This document shows, in pieces, positions 44,755-53,146 of a stretch of DNA of 59,957 nt. The notes below the pieces were generated by a model, which worked only from the letters and a program-made list of their open reading frames with translations, was not told where the DNA came from and made no database searches. The position numbers and the translations under genes are program-made. How positions within the stretch are numbered: position 1 is the first letter of the stretch; the number at the start of each line of letters is the position of its first letter. The stretch is from DATBLE01 sp963837265. GTDB lineage: Bacteria > Actinomycetota > Thermoleophilia > Gaiellales > Gaiellaceae. The stretch lies in NCBI GenBank assembly GCA_963837265.1, contig CAWIMQ010000009.1:1-59957 (forward strand). Reading direction: 5' to 3'.

Positions 44755-45339
44755 CTACGCGTCCGTCTTGCCGCCGAAGACCGAGCTCTCGACGATGTAG
44801 AGCGCGGCGATCGCGAGGTAGAGGATCGCGCTCGCGGTGGAGCTGGCGAAGGCGACCAGGGTCGCACCCAGGTAGATCAACGGGCCGGGCAGGTAGGTGC
44901 GCGTGAGGCCGGCGACCACGCGCTCGTCCGCGTCTCCGCGCAGGAGCCGGCCTCCGCGCGCGGCGTAGAACCAGACCGCGTCGAAGCAGACGGCCGTCGC
45001 CGTCATCGTGAACCCGTACGCGAGCGCCGCGTCCCGTGCCGAGGCGTCCTGGACGTGCTCGGCCAGGAGGCGAGTCGGGAACGGCACGAAGGCGATGCAC
45101 ACCAGCAGGCCGATCGTCGCCACCATGAACCGGCGGTCGACGCGGGCGACCTGGCTCATCACCGTGTGGTGGTTGATCCACATGATCCCGATCGTCACGA
45201 AGCTGACCGCGTAGGCGACGTACGACGTCCACGCGTGGGTGAGCTCGTGTGGCGTGCCGACGCGGCCGTCCACGCTGAGGACGAGCAGCGTGGCGGCGAT
45301 CGCGAACACGCCGTCGGCGAAGGTCTCGAGGCGGCTCAC
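44755..45339 (-). CDS. TMEM175/DUF1211-family membrane protein (K+ channel family)
   Basis: 194 aa with about six TM helices. It begins with the family signature RLETFADGVFAIAATLLVL (R..xFSDGVFAI...L). Relatives form potassium-selective leak channels. GTG at 45339 overlaps the lipB stop as GTGA, an odd partner for lipoate metabolism. It is followed by lipA after a 35-nt gap. Confidence 0.85.
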   Translation of the reverse strand: MSRLETFADGVFAIAATLLVLSVDGRVGTPHELTHAWTSYVAYAVSFVTIGIMWINHHTVMSQVARVDRRFMVATIGLLVCIAFVPFPTRLLAEHVQDASARDAALAYGFTMTATAVCFDAVWFYAARGGRLLRGDADERVVAGLTRTYLPGPLIYLGATLVAFASSTASAILYLAIAALYIVESSVFGGKTDA

Positions 45340-46010
45340 GCGCCGAGCGCGGCGGGAACGGGCTGCTCCTCGAGCCCGAGGTCGAAGACCTCGGCGATCG
45401 CCGCCGCCGCGGCAGGCCTGACCTCGGCCACCTCGACCGGCCGGCCGAGCTCCCGGGCCATCGTCGTGAAGGCGGCGTCCTCGAGCCCGCACGCCGTGAT
45501 CCACCGTGTGAACGGAGCCGGGTCGAGGTCGACGTTGAGGGCGTAGCCGTGCGTCGTCACCCAGCGGGAGATGTGCACGCCGATCGACGCGATCTTCCTC
45601 GGAGGGCTCAGGAGCCAGACTCCCGTGAGCCCCTCGATCCGAGCACCCTCGAGCGCAAAGGCTGCAAGCGTCTGCACGATCGCCTCCTCGAGATCGCGGA
45701 TGTACCTCCTGACGTCGCGCCCGTGCCGGTTCAGGTCGAGGATCGGGTAGCAGACGAGCTGTCCCGGGCCGTGGAAGGTCGACTTCCCGCCGCGGTCGGT
45801 CTCGACCACCTCGACCTCGGTGCCCGCCGGTACGTGCAGCTCCTCCGCTGCTGCGCGCCGCCCGAGGGTCACCACCGGCGGGTGCTCGAGGAACACGACC
45901 GTGTCCGGGAGCGTGCCCTCCTTCACGGCGGCGGCGAGCGAGCGCTGGAGCTCCCAGGCCTCGACGTAGGGAGTCAGCCCGACGTTCAGGAGGTTCGCGG
46001 GGCGGGGCAC
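45336..46010 (-). CDS. lipB: octanoyl-[ACP]:protein octanoyltransferase
   Basis: 224 aa, transfers octanoate from ACP to the lipoyl lysine of E2 and glycine-cleavage H proteins. Conserved: EHPPVVTLGRR, DRGGKSTFHGPGQLVCYPILDL, the catalytic Lys in RKIASIGVHISRWVTTHG and the catalytic Cys in WITACGLED. The last ~35 residues are an Ala-rich variable tail. A TAAGCT box ends 6 nt before the GTG start, so its transcript is probably leaderless. Confidence 0.95.
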   Translation of the reverse strand: MPRPANLLNVGLTPYVEAWELQRSLAAAVKEGTLPDTVVFLEHPPVVTLGRRAAAEELHVPAGTEVEVVETDRGGKSTFHGPGQLVCYPILDLNRHGRDVRRYIRDLEEAIVQTLAAFALEGARIEGLTGVWLLSPPRKIASIGVHISRWVTTHGYALNVDLDPAPFTRWITACGLEDAAFTTMARELGRPVEVAEVRPAAAAAIAEVFDLGLEEQPVPAALGA

Positions 46011-46016
46011 GAGCCG

Positions 46017-46022
46017 AGCTTA
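46017..46022 (-). promoter_or_regulatory. -10 box for lipB (leaderless type)
   Basis: TAAGCT (minus strand) is separated from the GTG at 46010 by 6 nt. Confidence 0.5.
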
Positions 46023-46081
46023 GCCGCCTGGGCAGAGGTGCCGATGCGCCGTTCCGGAACCGGGGCTACGGTTGTCGTGCC

Positions 46082-46693
46082 GTGCGGGTGCTCGATCTGG
46101 TTCGTTGCCCGGAGCTCGGATGCGCCGACGTCCGCCACAGCCTGTACCGCGTGCCGGAGGTCGCCCTCGACCCCGATCTCATCCAGATCGTGATGGTCTC
46201 CGAGGCTGCACCGGCGAGGCCCGAGGACTGGTTCTTCGGCGGCGGGGACGCGCTGTTCGCGCGGACGACCGTCGAGACGTTCCGCGACGCCGGGGAGGAC
46301 GTCTCCGCGATCGAGGACGTGCTCGCGCTGGGCGTCTACCTGACCACCGCCGTCAAGTGCGGCAAGACGGGCTACACGATCGCGACGCCGACGATCCAGG
46401 CGTGCTCGCGGCTGCTCGAGTCCGAGCTGCAGCTCTTCCCCCTCGCCCGCGTGCTGATGCTGATGGGCGACGCGGCTATCAAGGCGGTGAACGCGATCGC
46501 GAAGCGGAGCGGAGAGCCGCGTGTCGTGCCGGCCGGCGCGACGTACAAGCTGCGCGGCGGCGACTACTCCTTCCGCGGCCTGAAGGTCTTCCCCTCCTAC
46601 GTGCAGGCCGGCCCGGCGTTCTTCGTCGAGAAGAGCAAGCGGCGGATGATCGCCGAGGACATCTCCGCCGCGCTCGCCTACGTCCGCGGATAG
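46082..46693 (+). CDS. uracil-DNA-glycosylase-superfamily protein
   Basis: 203 aa. The fold pattern of UDG families is visible: an early strand LIQIVMVSEAAPARPEDWFF takes the place of the water-activating loop; LTTAVKCGKTGY resembles the NxxxC region; RVLMLMGDAAIKAVN is the core strand-helix; and KVFPSYVQAGPAFFVEK resembles the HPSP-type loop with His replaced. These changes mean base excision is not assured, and some relatives act on other substrates. Start GTG 46082. A gtccgc/gcggac hairpin (46682-46698) spans its stop. Confidence 0.72.
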   Translation: MRVLDLVRCPELGCADVRHSLYRVPEVALDPDLIQIVMVSEAAPARPEDWFFGGGDALFARTTVETFRDAGEDVSAIEDVLALGVYLTTAVKCGKTGYTIATPTIQACSRLLESELQLFPLARVLMLMGDAAIKAVNAIAKRSGEPRVVPAGATYKLRGGDYSFRGLKVFPSYVQAGPAFFVEKSKRRMIAEDISAALAYVRG

Positions 46694-46703
46694 CGGACCG
46701 CGG

Positions 46704-46997
46704 CTAGCGCCGGCCGTCGAGGAAGATCGTCCAGCGCTCGACGCTCACGGTCGTCAGCATCCCGTTCGCGGTCCAGTTGTCCTGCGCGAGCCGCTCGTGG
46801 ACCGCCTCCTGGGACGGCGCGTCGAGGATCAGCAACACCTCGCGGTCGCTTTCGAGCGGGCCGCCGAGCACGATGGTGCCCTTCTCGACGAGCCCGTCCA
46901 TGATCCGCGCGTGCTCGTCCCAGCCTTCCTGCTCGCGCAGGTCGCGCGACCAGTCCCACGGCCCGCCGCGCGCGCGCCGCACGGCCCAGTAGGTCAA
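46704..46997 (-). CDS. YCII-related domain protein
   Basis: 97 aa. TYWAVRRARGGPWDW, then WDEHARIMDGLVEKGTIVLGGPLE and ERLAQDNWTANGML match the YCII (YciI-like) dimeric ferredoxin-like fold, with the conserved His-Asp arrangement often proposed to be catalytic. TTG at 46997 overlaps the E2 stop as TTGA, so it is the fourth gene of the dehydrogenase operon. A role linked to the complex is unknown. Confidence 0.8.
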   Translation of the reverse strand: MTYWAVRRARGGPWDWSRDLREQEGWDEHARIMDGLVEKGTIVLGGPLESDREVLLILDAPSQEAVHERLAQDNWTANGMLTTVSVERWTIFLDGRR

Positions 46998-48391
46998 TAC
47001 CGGTCCTCGCCCCAGGTCTGGAGCTTCTCGCGGAGGTCGTGCAGGAAGCGACCGGCGAGGGCCCCGTCGACGAGGCGATGGTCGTACGTGAGCGTGAGGT
47101 TCATGATCGGGCGGATCGCGATCACGTCGTCGCCGAGCTCGTCCCGGACGACCCACGGCCGTTTCACGACTGCGTAGGTGCCGAGGATCGCCGCCTGGGG
47201 CTGGCTGATCACGGGCGTCCCGTGGAAGGTGCCGTACCCGCCCGGGTTGGTGATCGTGAACGTGCCACCCTGAACGTCGTCCGGCGTGAGCTGCTTGTTC
47301 CGCGCCCGCGCCGCGGTCTCCGCGATCGAGCGCGCCAGGCCGAGCAGGTTCAGGCCCTCGGCGTCCTTGATCACCGGGACGATCAGCCCCTTGCCGTCCG
47401 CCAGTTCGACCGCGATTCCGAGGTTGACGTACGCGTGCGTGACGATCTGGTCGCCGCGCAGCTCGCCGTTCACCCACGGGTAGTCGCCGAGCGTGTCCAC
47501 GGTCACGCGGGCGACGAAGGCGAGGTACGTCGGGTTGACGCCGTAGCCGTCCTGGTAGGCGGCCTTCAGCCGCTCGCGGATCGAGACGACCCTCGACATG
47601 TCCACCTCGATCGCGCTCGTCACGTGCGCGGCGGTGTCGAGCGAGCGGCGCATGTGCTCGGCGATGCCCTTCCGCATCGCGGTGACGGGCTCGAAGCGCT
47701 CCTCCCCGGCCTGCGGCTGCGGGCCGGGTGGTGCCGGCGGCGCAGACCGAACCGTGGGAGCCGGCGCCTCCGCGTGCGTTGGGGGCGCGCCCTCTGTCGC
47801 CTTCGCCGGGGCCTCGCCGGCGGACTCGACGAAGGCGAGGATGTCCTTCTTGGTGACGCGGCCGCCGCGGCCGGTGCCCTCGACCGAGCCGACGTCCACG
47901 CCGTGCTCGGCCGCGATCCGGGCGACGACCGGGGAGACGAACGTCCTGCCGTTTCCGCTCAGGGGCGAGGCCGGGGCCGGAGCAGGGGCCGAAGGCGCTG
48001 CCGGCGGTGCGTCCCGAGCCGGCTCCGGCTCGGGCTCCGCCTCCGCCTCGGGCTCCGCCTCCGCCTCGGGCTCCGCCTCCGTCTCGAGCTCCGCCTCCGC
48101 CTCGGGCTCCGCCTCGGCGGGCTCCGGGGCCGGGGCGGCGCCCTCCGGAGCGATCTCGGCCAGCTTGGTGCCGACGTCCACGGTCTCTCCCTCCTGGACG
48201 ATGATCCTCGAGACCACGCCGGTGCCCGGGCTCGGCACCTCGGTGTCGACCTTGTCGGTCGAGATCTCGAGCAGGGCCTCGTCGGCATCGATCGTCTCGC
48301 CCTCGCCCTTCAGCCACTTCACGATCGTCCCCTCGGAGACGGAGACTCCCATCTGCGGCATGACGACGTCGATCAGCGTGCCCGTCGCCAT
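46994..48391 (-). CDS. 2-oxoacid dehydrogenase E2 (dihydrolipoamide acyltransferase)
   Basis: 465 aa. One lipoyl domain (residues ~5-80, lipoyl Lys in EISTDKVDTEVPSP), then an acidic Glu/Ala/Pro linker of about 40 residues, a peripheral-subunit-binding domain (SPVVARIAAEHGVDVGSVEGTGRGGRVTKKDIL), a Pro/Ala linker and the catalytic core with the C-terminal active-site motif LTYDHRLVDGALAG. The linker DNA is made of short gag/gcc-rich repeats. Acyl specificity (pyruvate or branched-chain) cannot be told. ATG overlaps the E1beta stop by 1 nt. Confidence 0.93.
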   Translation of the reverse strand: MATGTLIDVVMPQMGVSVSEGTIVKWLKGEGETIDADEALLEISTDKVDTEVPSPGTGVVSRIIVQEGETVDVGTKLAEIAPEGAAPAPEPAEAEPEAEAELETEAEPEAEAEPEAEAEPEPEPARDAPPAAPSAPAPAPASPLSGNGRTFVSPVVARIAAEHGVDVGSVEGTGRGGRVTKKDILAFVESAGEAPAKATEGAPPTHAEAPAPTVRSAPPAPPGPQPQAGEERFEPVTAMRKGIAEHMRRSLDTAAHVTSAIEVDMSRVVSIRERLKAAYQDGYGVNPTYLAFVARVTVDTLGDYPWVNGELRGDQIVTHAYVNLGIAVELADGKGLIVPVIKDAEGLNLLGLARSIAETAARARNKQLTPDDVQGGTFTITNPGGYGTFHGTPVISQPQAAILGTYAVVKRPWVVRDELGDDVIAIRPIMNLTLTYDHRLVDGALAGRFLHDLREKLQTWGEDRY

Positions 48392-49365
48392 CAGTACGCG
48401 GCGAGGTCCCGCAGGCCGTCGACGACCGTCTGTACCTGGGGGATGAACGCCTTCTCGAGCGGAGGCGAGAACGGGACGGGCGTGTCCGGAGCGGCGATCC
48501 GCTTCACGGGCGCGTCGAGCGACTCGAATGCCTCCTCGGCGATCGTCGCCGCGATCTCGGCGCCGAAGCCGCCGGTGCGCGTGTCCTCGTGGAGGACGAG
48601 CACCTTCGAGGTCTTCGTCACGCTCTCGAGCACGGCCTCCTTGTCCCACGGAATCACCGTGCGCAGGTCGATCACCTCGACCGAGACGTCCTCCTCCGCG
48701 AGCTGCCCGGCCGCCTCGCCGGCCGTGTGCACCATCGCGCCCCAGGTGATCACGCTGACGTCCTCGCCCTCGCGGTGGGTGCGCGCCCTGCCGATCGGCA
48801 CCGTGAAGCGCTCCTCGGGTACCTCGGCCTTGATCCGCCGGTACAGGTGCTTGTGCTCGAAGTAGAGCACCGGGTTGGCGTCCTCGATCGCGCTCGCGAG
48901 GAGGCCCTTCGCGTCCTCGGGCGTTGCGGGACAGACGCACTTCAGGCCGGGGACGTGCGCGAACGAGCTCTCCGGGTTCTGGGAGTGGAACGGCCCGCCG
49001 GCGAAGCCGCCGCCGGACGGGAGGCGGACGACGATCGGCACGGGCGTTCCGGCCCGGTAGAACTGCTTGGCGGCGACGGTGACCAGCTGGTCCCAGCCGC
49101 ACGAGACGAAGTCGGCGAACTGCATCTCGGCCACCGGGCGCATGCCGACCAGGGCCGCGCCGGTGCAGCTGCCGATGATCGCGGTCTCGGAGAGCGGCGC
49201 GTCGATCACCCGCCACGGGCCGAACTCCTCCTGGAACCCCTGCGTGACCTTGAACGCGCCGCCGTACACGCCGACGTCCTCGCCGATCACGTAGACGCGG
49301 CGGTCTCGCCGGAGCTCGAGCCTGAGCCCGTCGGAGATCGCCTGGAGGTACGTCAACTCCGCCAT
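48391..49365 (-). CDS. 2-oxoacid dehydrogenase E1 component, beta subunit
   Basis: 324 aa. It has GEDVGVYGGAFKVTQGF, the ThDP-binding DAPLSETAIIGSCTGAALVGMRPVAEMQF, and the C-terminal transketolase domain with VIDLRTVIPWDKEAV and GGFGAEIAA. With the alpha subunit it decarboxylates a 2-oxoacid onto lipoyl-E2. It fits pyruvate or branched-chain enzymes; the VIPWD motif is common in the branched-chain type. It follows E1alpha after 6 nt. Confidence 0.92.
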   Translation of the reverse strand: MAELTYLQAISDGLRLELRRDRRVYVIGEDVGVYGGAFKVTQGFQEEFGPWRVIDAPLSETAIIGSCTGAALVGMRPVAEMQFADFVSCGWDQLVTVAAKQFYRAGTPVPIVVRLPSGGGFAGGPFHSQNPESSFAHVPGLKCVCPATPEDAKGLLASAIEDANPVLYFEHKHLYRRIKAEVPEERFTVPIGRARTHREGEDVSVITWGAMVHTAGEAAGQLAEEDVSVEVIDLRTVIPWDKEAVLESVTKTSKVLVLHEDTRTGGFGAEIAATIAEEAFESLDAPVKRIAAPDTPVPFSPPLEKAFIPQVQTVVDGLRDLAAY

Positions 49366-49371
49366 CGCGAT

Positions 49372-50418
49372 CTACTTGTGGTGGGGCGTGTCGAGGTCCT
49401 CCGGCGAGGCGTAGACGCCGTCGGTCACGGTGGACGGATCCGGGAGCGGCGACTCCTCGGCGCGCTTGACCGCGTCGTTCATCAGCTTCTTGATCTCGGC
49501 GGCGATCTGCTCCTCCTCGTCGTCGGTCAGATCGGCCTTCTCGCGCAGCCACGAGCGGTAGCGCTCGATCGGGTCGCTCTCCGCCCAGCGCTCGAGCAGG
49601 TCCCTGGGGACGTAGAAGGCGTCGTCGTGCACCGCATGGCCCTCCATCCGCAGGGTCAGGCACTCGATCAGCGTCGGTCCGCCGCCGGCCCGCGCCTTCT
49701 CGATCGCCCGTTTCGCCTCGCGATAGACGGCGAGCACGTCGGTGCCGTCGACGACCACGCCGTCGAACCCGTACGCCTGCGCCCGGTCGGCGACGTGCTC
49801 GATCGGGAACTCGAGGTAGGTCGGCGTCGAGTAGGCCCACTGGTTGTTGTCGCAGACGAAGACCATCGGCAGGCGCTTCACGCCGGCGAGGTTCATCGCC
49901 TCGTGCGTGTCGCCCCTGGCGGAGGCGCCCTCGCCGAACCAACCGACCGCGACCCGGCTCTCCTCGCGGATCCGGAAGGCGAGCGCCGCGCCGACGGCGA
50001 CCGGCAGCATCGCCGGCAGGTGGCTGACCATGGCGATCAGCCCCAGCCGCGCGTCGGCCATGTGGACGTTGCCGTCCTTGCCCTTCGTCGGCCCGTCCGC
50101 GCGACCCATGTACTGCGCGATGATCCGCCAGGGCTCGACCCCGCGCGTGATGTGGACGCCCATGTCGCGGTGGAGCGGGGCGCCGACGTCGTCCGGTCCC
50201 ATCGCCGTCGCGACGCCGACTGCGGCCGCCTCGTTCCCGCGCCCCGTGTAGAAGGAGCCGGGAATCTTGCCCTGCTTGTAGAGGATGTGGCCGCGCTCCT
50301 CGATTCCCCGCGTCACCAGCATGTTGCGGTACACGCCGAGCAGGTCGTCGCGGTCCATGCCCGTCTCCTTCACCTCGGTCAGCGACCCGACCGGCTCCGC
50401 TTCGCGCGCGATCGTCAT
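49372..50418 (-). CDS. 2-oxoacid dehydrogenase E1 component, alpha subunit
   Basis: 348 aa. The ThDP site is visible as GWFGEGASARGDTHEAMNLAG followed by VFVCDNNQWAYSTPT (GDG-N type motif with GEG). HRDMGVHITRG, YKQGKIPGSFYTGRGNEA and RMEGHAVHDDAFYVP are other conserved blocks. ATG at 50418 opens the E1alpha-E1beta-E2-YCII operon; the in-frame ATG 60 nt downstream at about 50358 could also be used. A TAAAGT box lies 10 nt upstream. Confidence 0.92.
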   Translation of the reverse strand: MTIAREAEPVGSLTEVKETGMDRDDLLGVYRNMLVTRGIEERGHILYKQGKIPGSFYTGRGNEAAAVGVATAMGPDDVGAPLHRDMGVHITRGVEPWRIIAQYMGRADGPTKGKDGNVHMADARLGLIAMVSHLPAMLPVAVGAALAFRIREESRVAVGWFGEGASARGDTHEAMNLAGVKRLPMVFVCDNNQWAYSTPTYLEFPIEHVADRAQAYGFDGVVVDGTDVLAVYREAKRAIEKARAGGGPTLIECLTLRMEGHAVHDDAFYVPRDLLERWAESDPIERYRSWLREKADLTDDEEEQIAAEIKKLMNDAVKRAEESPLPDPSTVTDGVYASPEDLDTPHHK

Positions 50419-50473
50419 CCGAGCGCACACTTTATCGGGCGCGCTGCGTCCGGCCGCGCAGCGGTGCCTGACG

Positions 50474-50479
50474 TAGGCT
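50474..50479 (+). promoter_or_regulatory. -10 box for the zinc-ribbon gene (leaderless type)
   Basis: TAGGCT ends 6 nt before the GTG at 50486. Confidence 0.5.
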
Positions 50480-50485
50480 TGCGGC

Positions 50486-50761
50486 GTGGGCAAGGCCGCC
50501 GACTGGCTGCGGGAAGAGCGCCGCAAGGTGCTCGGCGACTGGGTGGCCGTCTGCCTCGGCTGCGGGTTCGCCCAGCGGTACTTCGCCGGGTTCGAGGATC
50601 AGCTCCCGTCCGCGTGCCCGGCGTGCGGCGGCGAGCTGCGCGTGCACTGCCCCGCCTGCGACGCGCCCTTCTCCTCGGCCTTCGCGGTCGAGTGCGAGCA
50701 GTGCGGCGGGCCGCTCCGGCCCGCGGAGCTCCAGGGCCTGAGGATCCGGCGCGAGGCCTGA
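50486..50761 (+). CDS. double zinc-ribbon small protein
   Basis: 91 aa with four CxxC knuckles: CLGCGF, CPACGG, CPACDAPF and CEQCGGPL, enough to form two zinc ribbons. It starts with a helical MGKAADWLREERRKVLGDW segment. Such proteins usually mediate protein or nucleic-acid contacts. It is divergent from the dehydrogenase operon; no specific function is known. Confidence 0.75.
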   Translation: MGKAADWLREERRKVLGDWVAVCLGCGFAQRYFAGFEDQLPSACPACGGELRVHCPACDAPFSSAFAVECEQCGGPLRPAELQGLRIRREA

Positions 50762-50810
50762 GCACTTCAAGGTCGCCGAAAGACTGCGGCTAGCTGCAGC
50801 GTGGGACACC

Positions 50811-50849
50811 GGCTGCCGCCATTGGCAGGTGGCCCTCGCGGAGGCAGCC
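50811..50849 (+). promoter_or_regulatory. possible structured leader of the MMPL gene
   Basis: GGCTGCC (50811-50817) and GGCAGCC (50843-50849) form a 7-bp stem with an inner GCCA/TGGC pair, 10 nt before the ATG at 50860, whose ribosome site GGAAGG follows. The GCGGCTAGCTGC near-palindrome lies upstream. Confidence 0.35.
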
Positions 50850-50859
50850 TGGAAGGTGG

Positions 50860-53133
50860 ATGGAACGCATCGCCTCACCCAGGGTCAACATCGCCGAGCG
50901 CGCCGCACGCTGGAGCGCCGCGCACTGGAAGACGGCCACGTTCGGCTGGATCGCGCTGGTCGCAGCCGCGCTGGTGGCCGGCCAGACGGTCGGCACGAGG
51001 TCGCTGACCTGGGCCGAGTCGTCCCAGGACGGCTCCGCCCGCGCCCTCGGGATACTCGACAAGGCGGGCTTCCAGACGCCGGCCGGCGAGAGCGTCCTCG
51101 TGCAGTCCGCCAGCTCGCGGCCGGGACAGCCGGCTTTTGCGGGCGCGGTCCGCGACCTGACCGCGGCGCTCCGCCGGCTGCCCGAGGTCGAACGGATCCG
51201 CGGCGGCGCCGTCTCGAAGGACGGCCGCTCCGAGCTCGTCACCTTGAGCATCGCGGGGAGGATCGACACCGCCGACACGCGCGTCCAGCCGGTGCTCGAC
51301 AGCGTCGCGGCCCTCCAGCGGACACACCCGGGCTTCACCTTCCTGGAGGTCGGCGACGGGAGTGCGAACCACGCCGCGAACGACGTCATCACACAGGACC
51401 TGCACCGGGCCGAGCTGACCTCGGTGCCGGTCACGTTCGCGATCCTGCTGTTCGCCTTCGGCGCGTTCGTGGCCGCCGGGGTGCCGGTCCTGCTCGCGCT
51501 CTCGGCGGTGCTCGCGACCGTCGGCCTCGGCGCGCTCGTCAGCCACGTCGTGCCCGCCTCCGACAGCACCTCGAGCGTCGTCGTGCTGCTCGGGATGGCC
51601 GTCGGCGTCGACTACTCGCTCTTCTACCTCCGCCGCGAGCGAGAGGAGCGCGCCAGCGGCCGCGCGCCGCGCGAGGCGCTCCTGGCGGCGGCGGCGACGT
51701 CGGGTCGGGCGGTCCTGATCTCCGGCTTGACCGTCGTCGCCGCGTGCATGGGGATGCTCTTCTCCGGCTCGGGCGACTTCGTCTCGATGGGGGTCGGCGC
51801 GATCATCGTCGTGCTCGTCGCCATGCTCGGCTCGCTCACGGTGCTGCCGGCGCTGCTCGCGCGGCTCGAGGATCGTGTCGACCGCGGTCTCGTCTCCGTG
51901 CTCGCCGCGACCGCGTGCCGGGTCCTGCGCTGGGAGCCCGCCTGGCTCGTGTGGCTGCGCGAGCGGCGGACGCTCGTGCAGCGGCTCAAGCGGGGCTCCA
52001 GCGGCGAGTCGCGGCTCTGGCGTGTCGCGCTGCGGCCCGCGCTCCGCTTCCCGCGGACGGCGGCGCTCGTCGCCGTGGCGGGACTCGTTGCGCTCGCCGT
52101 GCCCGCCCTGCGCATGCACACGGCCAACCCGAGCGTCGACGCGTTCCCGCGCAATCTGCCGATCGTGAAGGCGTGGAAGGCGACCGACAAGGCGTTCCCC
52201 GGCACGTCGACCCCGGCTGAGGTCGTGGTCTCGGCAGCGGACGTCACCGCGCCGCCGGTGCAGGCCGGGATCGCCGACCTGAGGCGGCGGGCGCTCGCGA
52301 CCGGGCGGATGCACGCGCCGATCCGGGTCGCCGTGAGCCCCTCGCACACGGTTGCACGGATCGACGTCCCCCTCGCCGGCAACGGCGACGACCCGGCCGC
52401 GGTCGCGGCGCTGAAGCTGCTCCGCTCTCGCGTCATTCCGGCCAGCCTCGGCTCCGTTGCGGGCGCCGAGGTCGCCGTCACCGGGCAGACCGCGGACAGC
52501 TACGACTTCCGGCAGACGATGGACCGCCGAACGCCGCTCGTCTTCGGTTTCGTCCTGCTGGTCGCCTTCGGGCTGCTGCTGCTCTCGTTCCGCTCGCTCG
52601 TGGTGCCCCTGACCGCGATCGCGCTGAACCTGCTGTCCGTCGGCGCCGCCTACGGGATGCTCGTCTGGATCTTCCAGGAGGGCCACCTTCAGGGTCCGCT
52701 CGGCTTCCACTCCGTGGGCGCGATCGTCACCTGGATGCCGCTCTTCCTCTTCACGGTGCTGTTCGGGCTCTCGATGGACTACCACGTGTTCATCGTCAGC
52801 CGGATCCGCGAGCTCGTCCGGCATGGCCGCTCGACGGAGGACGCGGTCGCCAGCGGCATCCGCACGACCGCCTCGACCGTGACGAGCGCGGCGGCGGTGA
52901 TGATCGCCGTGTTCGCGATCTTCGCGTTCACGCGGACGATCTTCATGAAGGAGCTCGGCGTCGGGCTCGCGGTCGCGGTCCTCGTCGACGCAACCGTCAT
53001 CCGCGGCGTGCTCTTGCCGGCGGTGATGACCGTGCTCGGCGAGCGGAACTGGTACCTGCCGCGCGTGCTTCGCCGGCTGCCGAGGCTCGAGCTCGAGCCC
53101 CGCCGGGCACCCGCCGCCGGAGAGCTGGACTAA
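50860..53133 (+). CDS. MMPL/RND-family membrane transporter
   Basis: 757 aa, about twelve TM helices in two repeats, each with a large extracytoplasmic loop (residues ~38-190 and ~430-540). Family residues are the GMAVGVDYSLFYLRREREERA and GLSMDYHVFIVSRIRE helices with the Asp-Tyr pair used for proton coupling. Members export lipids, glycolipids or toxic compounds. It is followed after 13 nt by a histidine kinase and response regulator, which may control it. Confidence 0.92.
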   Translation: MERIASPRVNIAERAARWSAAHWKTATFGWIALVAAALVAGQTVGTRSLTWAESSQDGSARALGILDKAGFQTPAGESVLVQSASSRPGQPAFAGAVRDLTAALRRLPEVERIRGGAVSKDGRSELVTLSIAGRIDTADTRVQPVLDSVAALQRTHPGFTFLEVGDGSANHAANDVITQDLHRAELTSVPVTFAILLFAFGAFVAAGVPVLLALSAVLATVGLGALVSHVVPASDSTSSVVVLLGMAVGVDYSLFYLRREREERASGRAPREALLAAAATSGRAVLISGLTVVAACMGMLFSGSGDFVSMGVGAIIVVLVAMLGSLTVLPALLARLEDRVDRGLVSVLAATACRVLRWEPAWLVWLRERRTLVQRLKRGSSGESRLWRVALRPALRFPRTAALVAVAGLVALAVPALRMHTANPSVDAFPRNLPIVKAWKATDKAFPGTSTPAEVVVSAADVTAPPVQAGIADLRRRALATGRMHAPIRVAVSPSHTVARIDVPLAGNGDDPAAVAALKLLRSRVIPASLGSVAGAEVAVTGQTADSYDFRQTMDRRTPLVFGFVLLVAFGLLLLSFRSLVVPLTAIALNLLSVGAAYGMLVWIFQEGHLQGPLGFHSVGAIVTWMPLFLFTVLFGLSMDYHVFIVSRIRELVRHGRSTEDAVASGIRTTASTVTSAAAVMIAVFAIFAFTRTIFMKELGVGLAVAVLVDATVIRGVLLPAVMTVLGERNWYLPRVLRRLPRLELEPRRAPAAGELD

Positions 53134-53146
53134 GGTCGGGCCGCCG

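Noticed and set aside
48007..48204. Short tandem DNA repeats as a mobile or regulatory repeat
   Set aside because: They encode the Glu/Ala/Pro linker of E2, a normal feature of these proteins.
46994..50428. 1144-codon minus-strand frame covering the whole dehydrogenase operon
   Set aside because: Only its last part (E2) has protein similarity; the rest is an Arg/Gly-rich shadow of E1alpha and E1beta.
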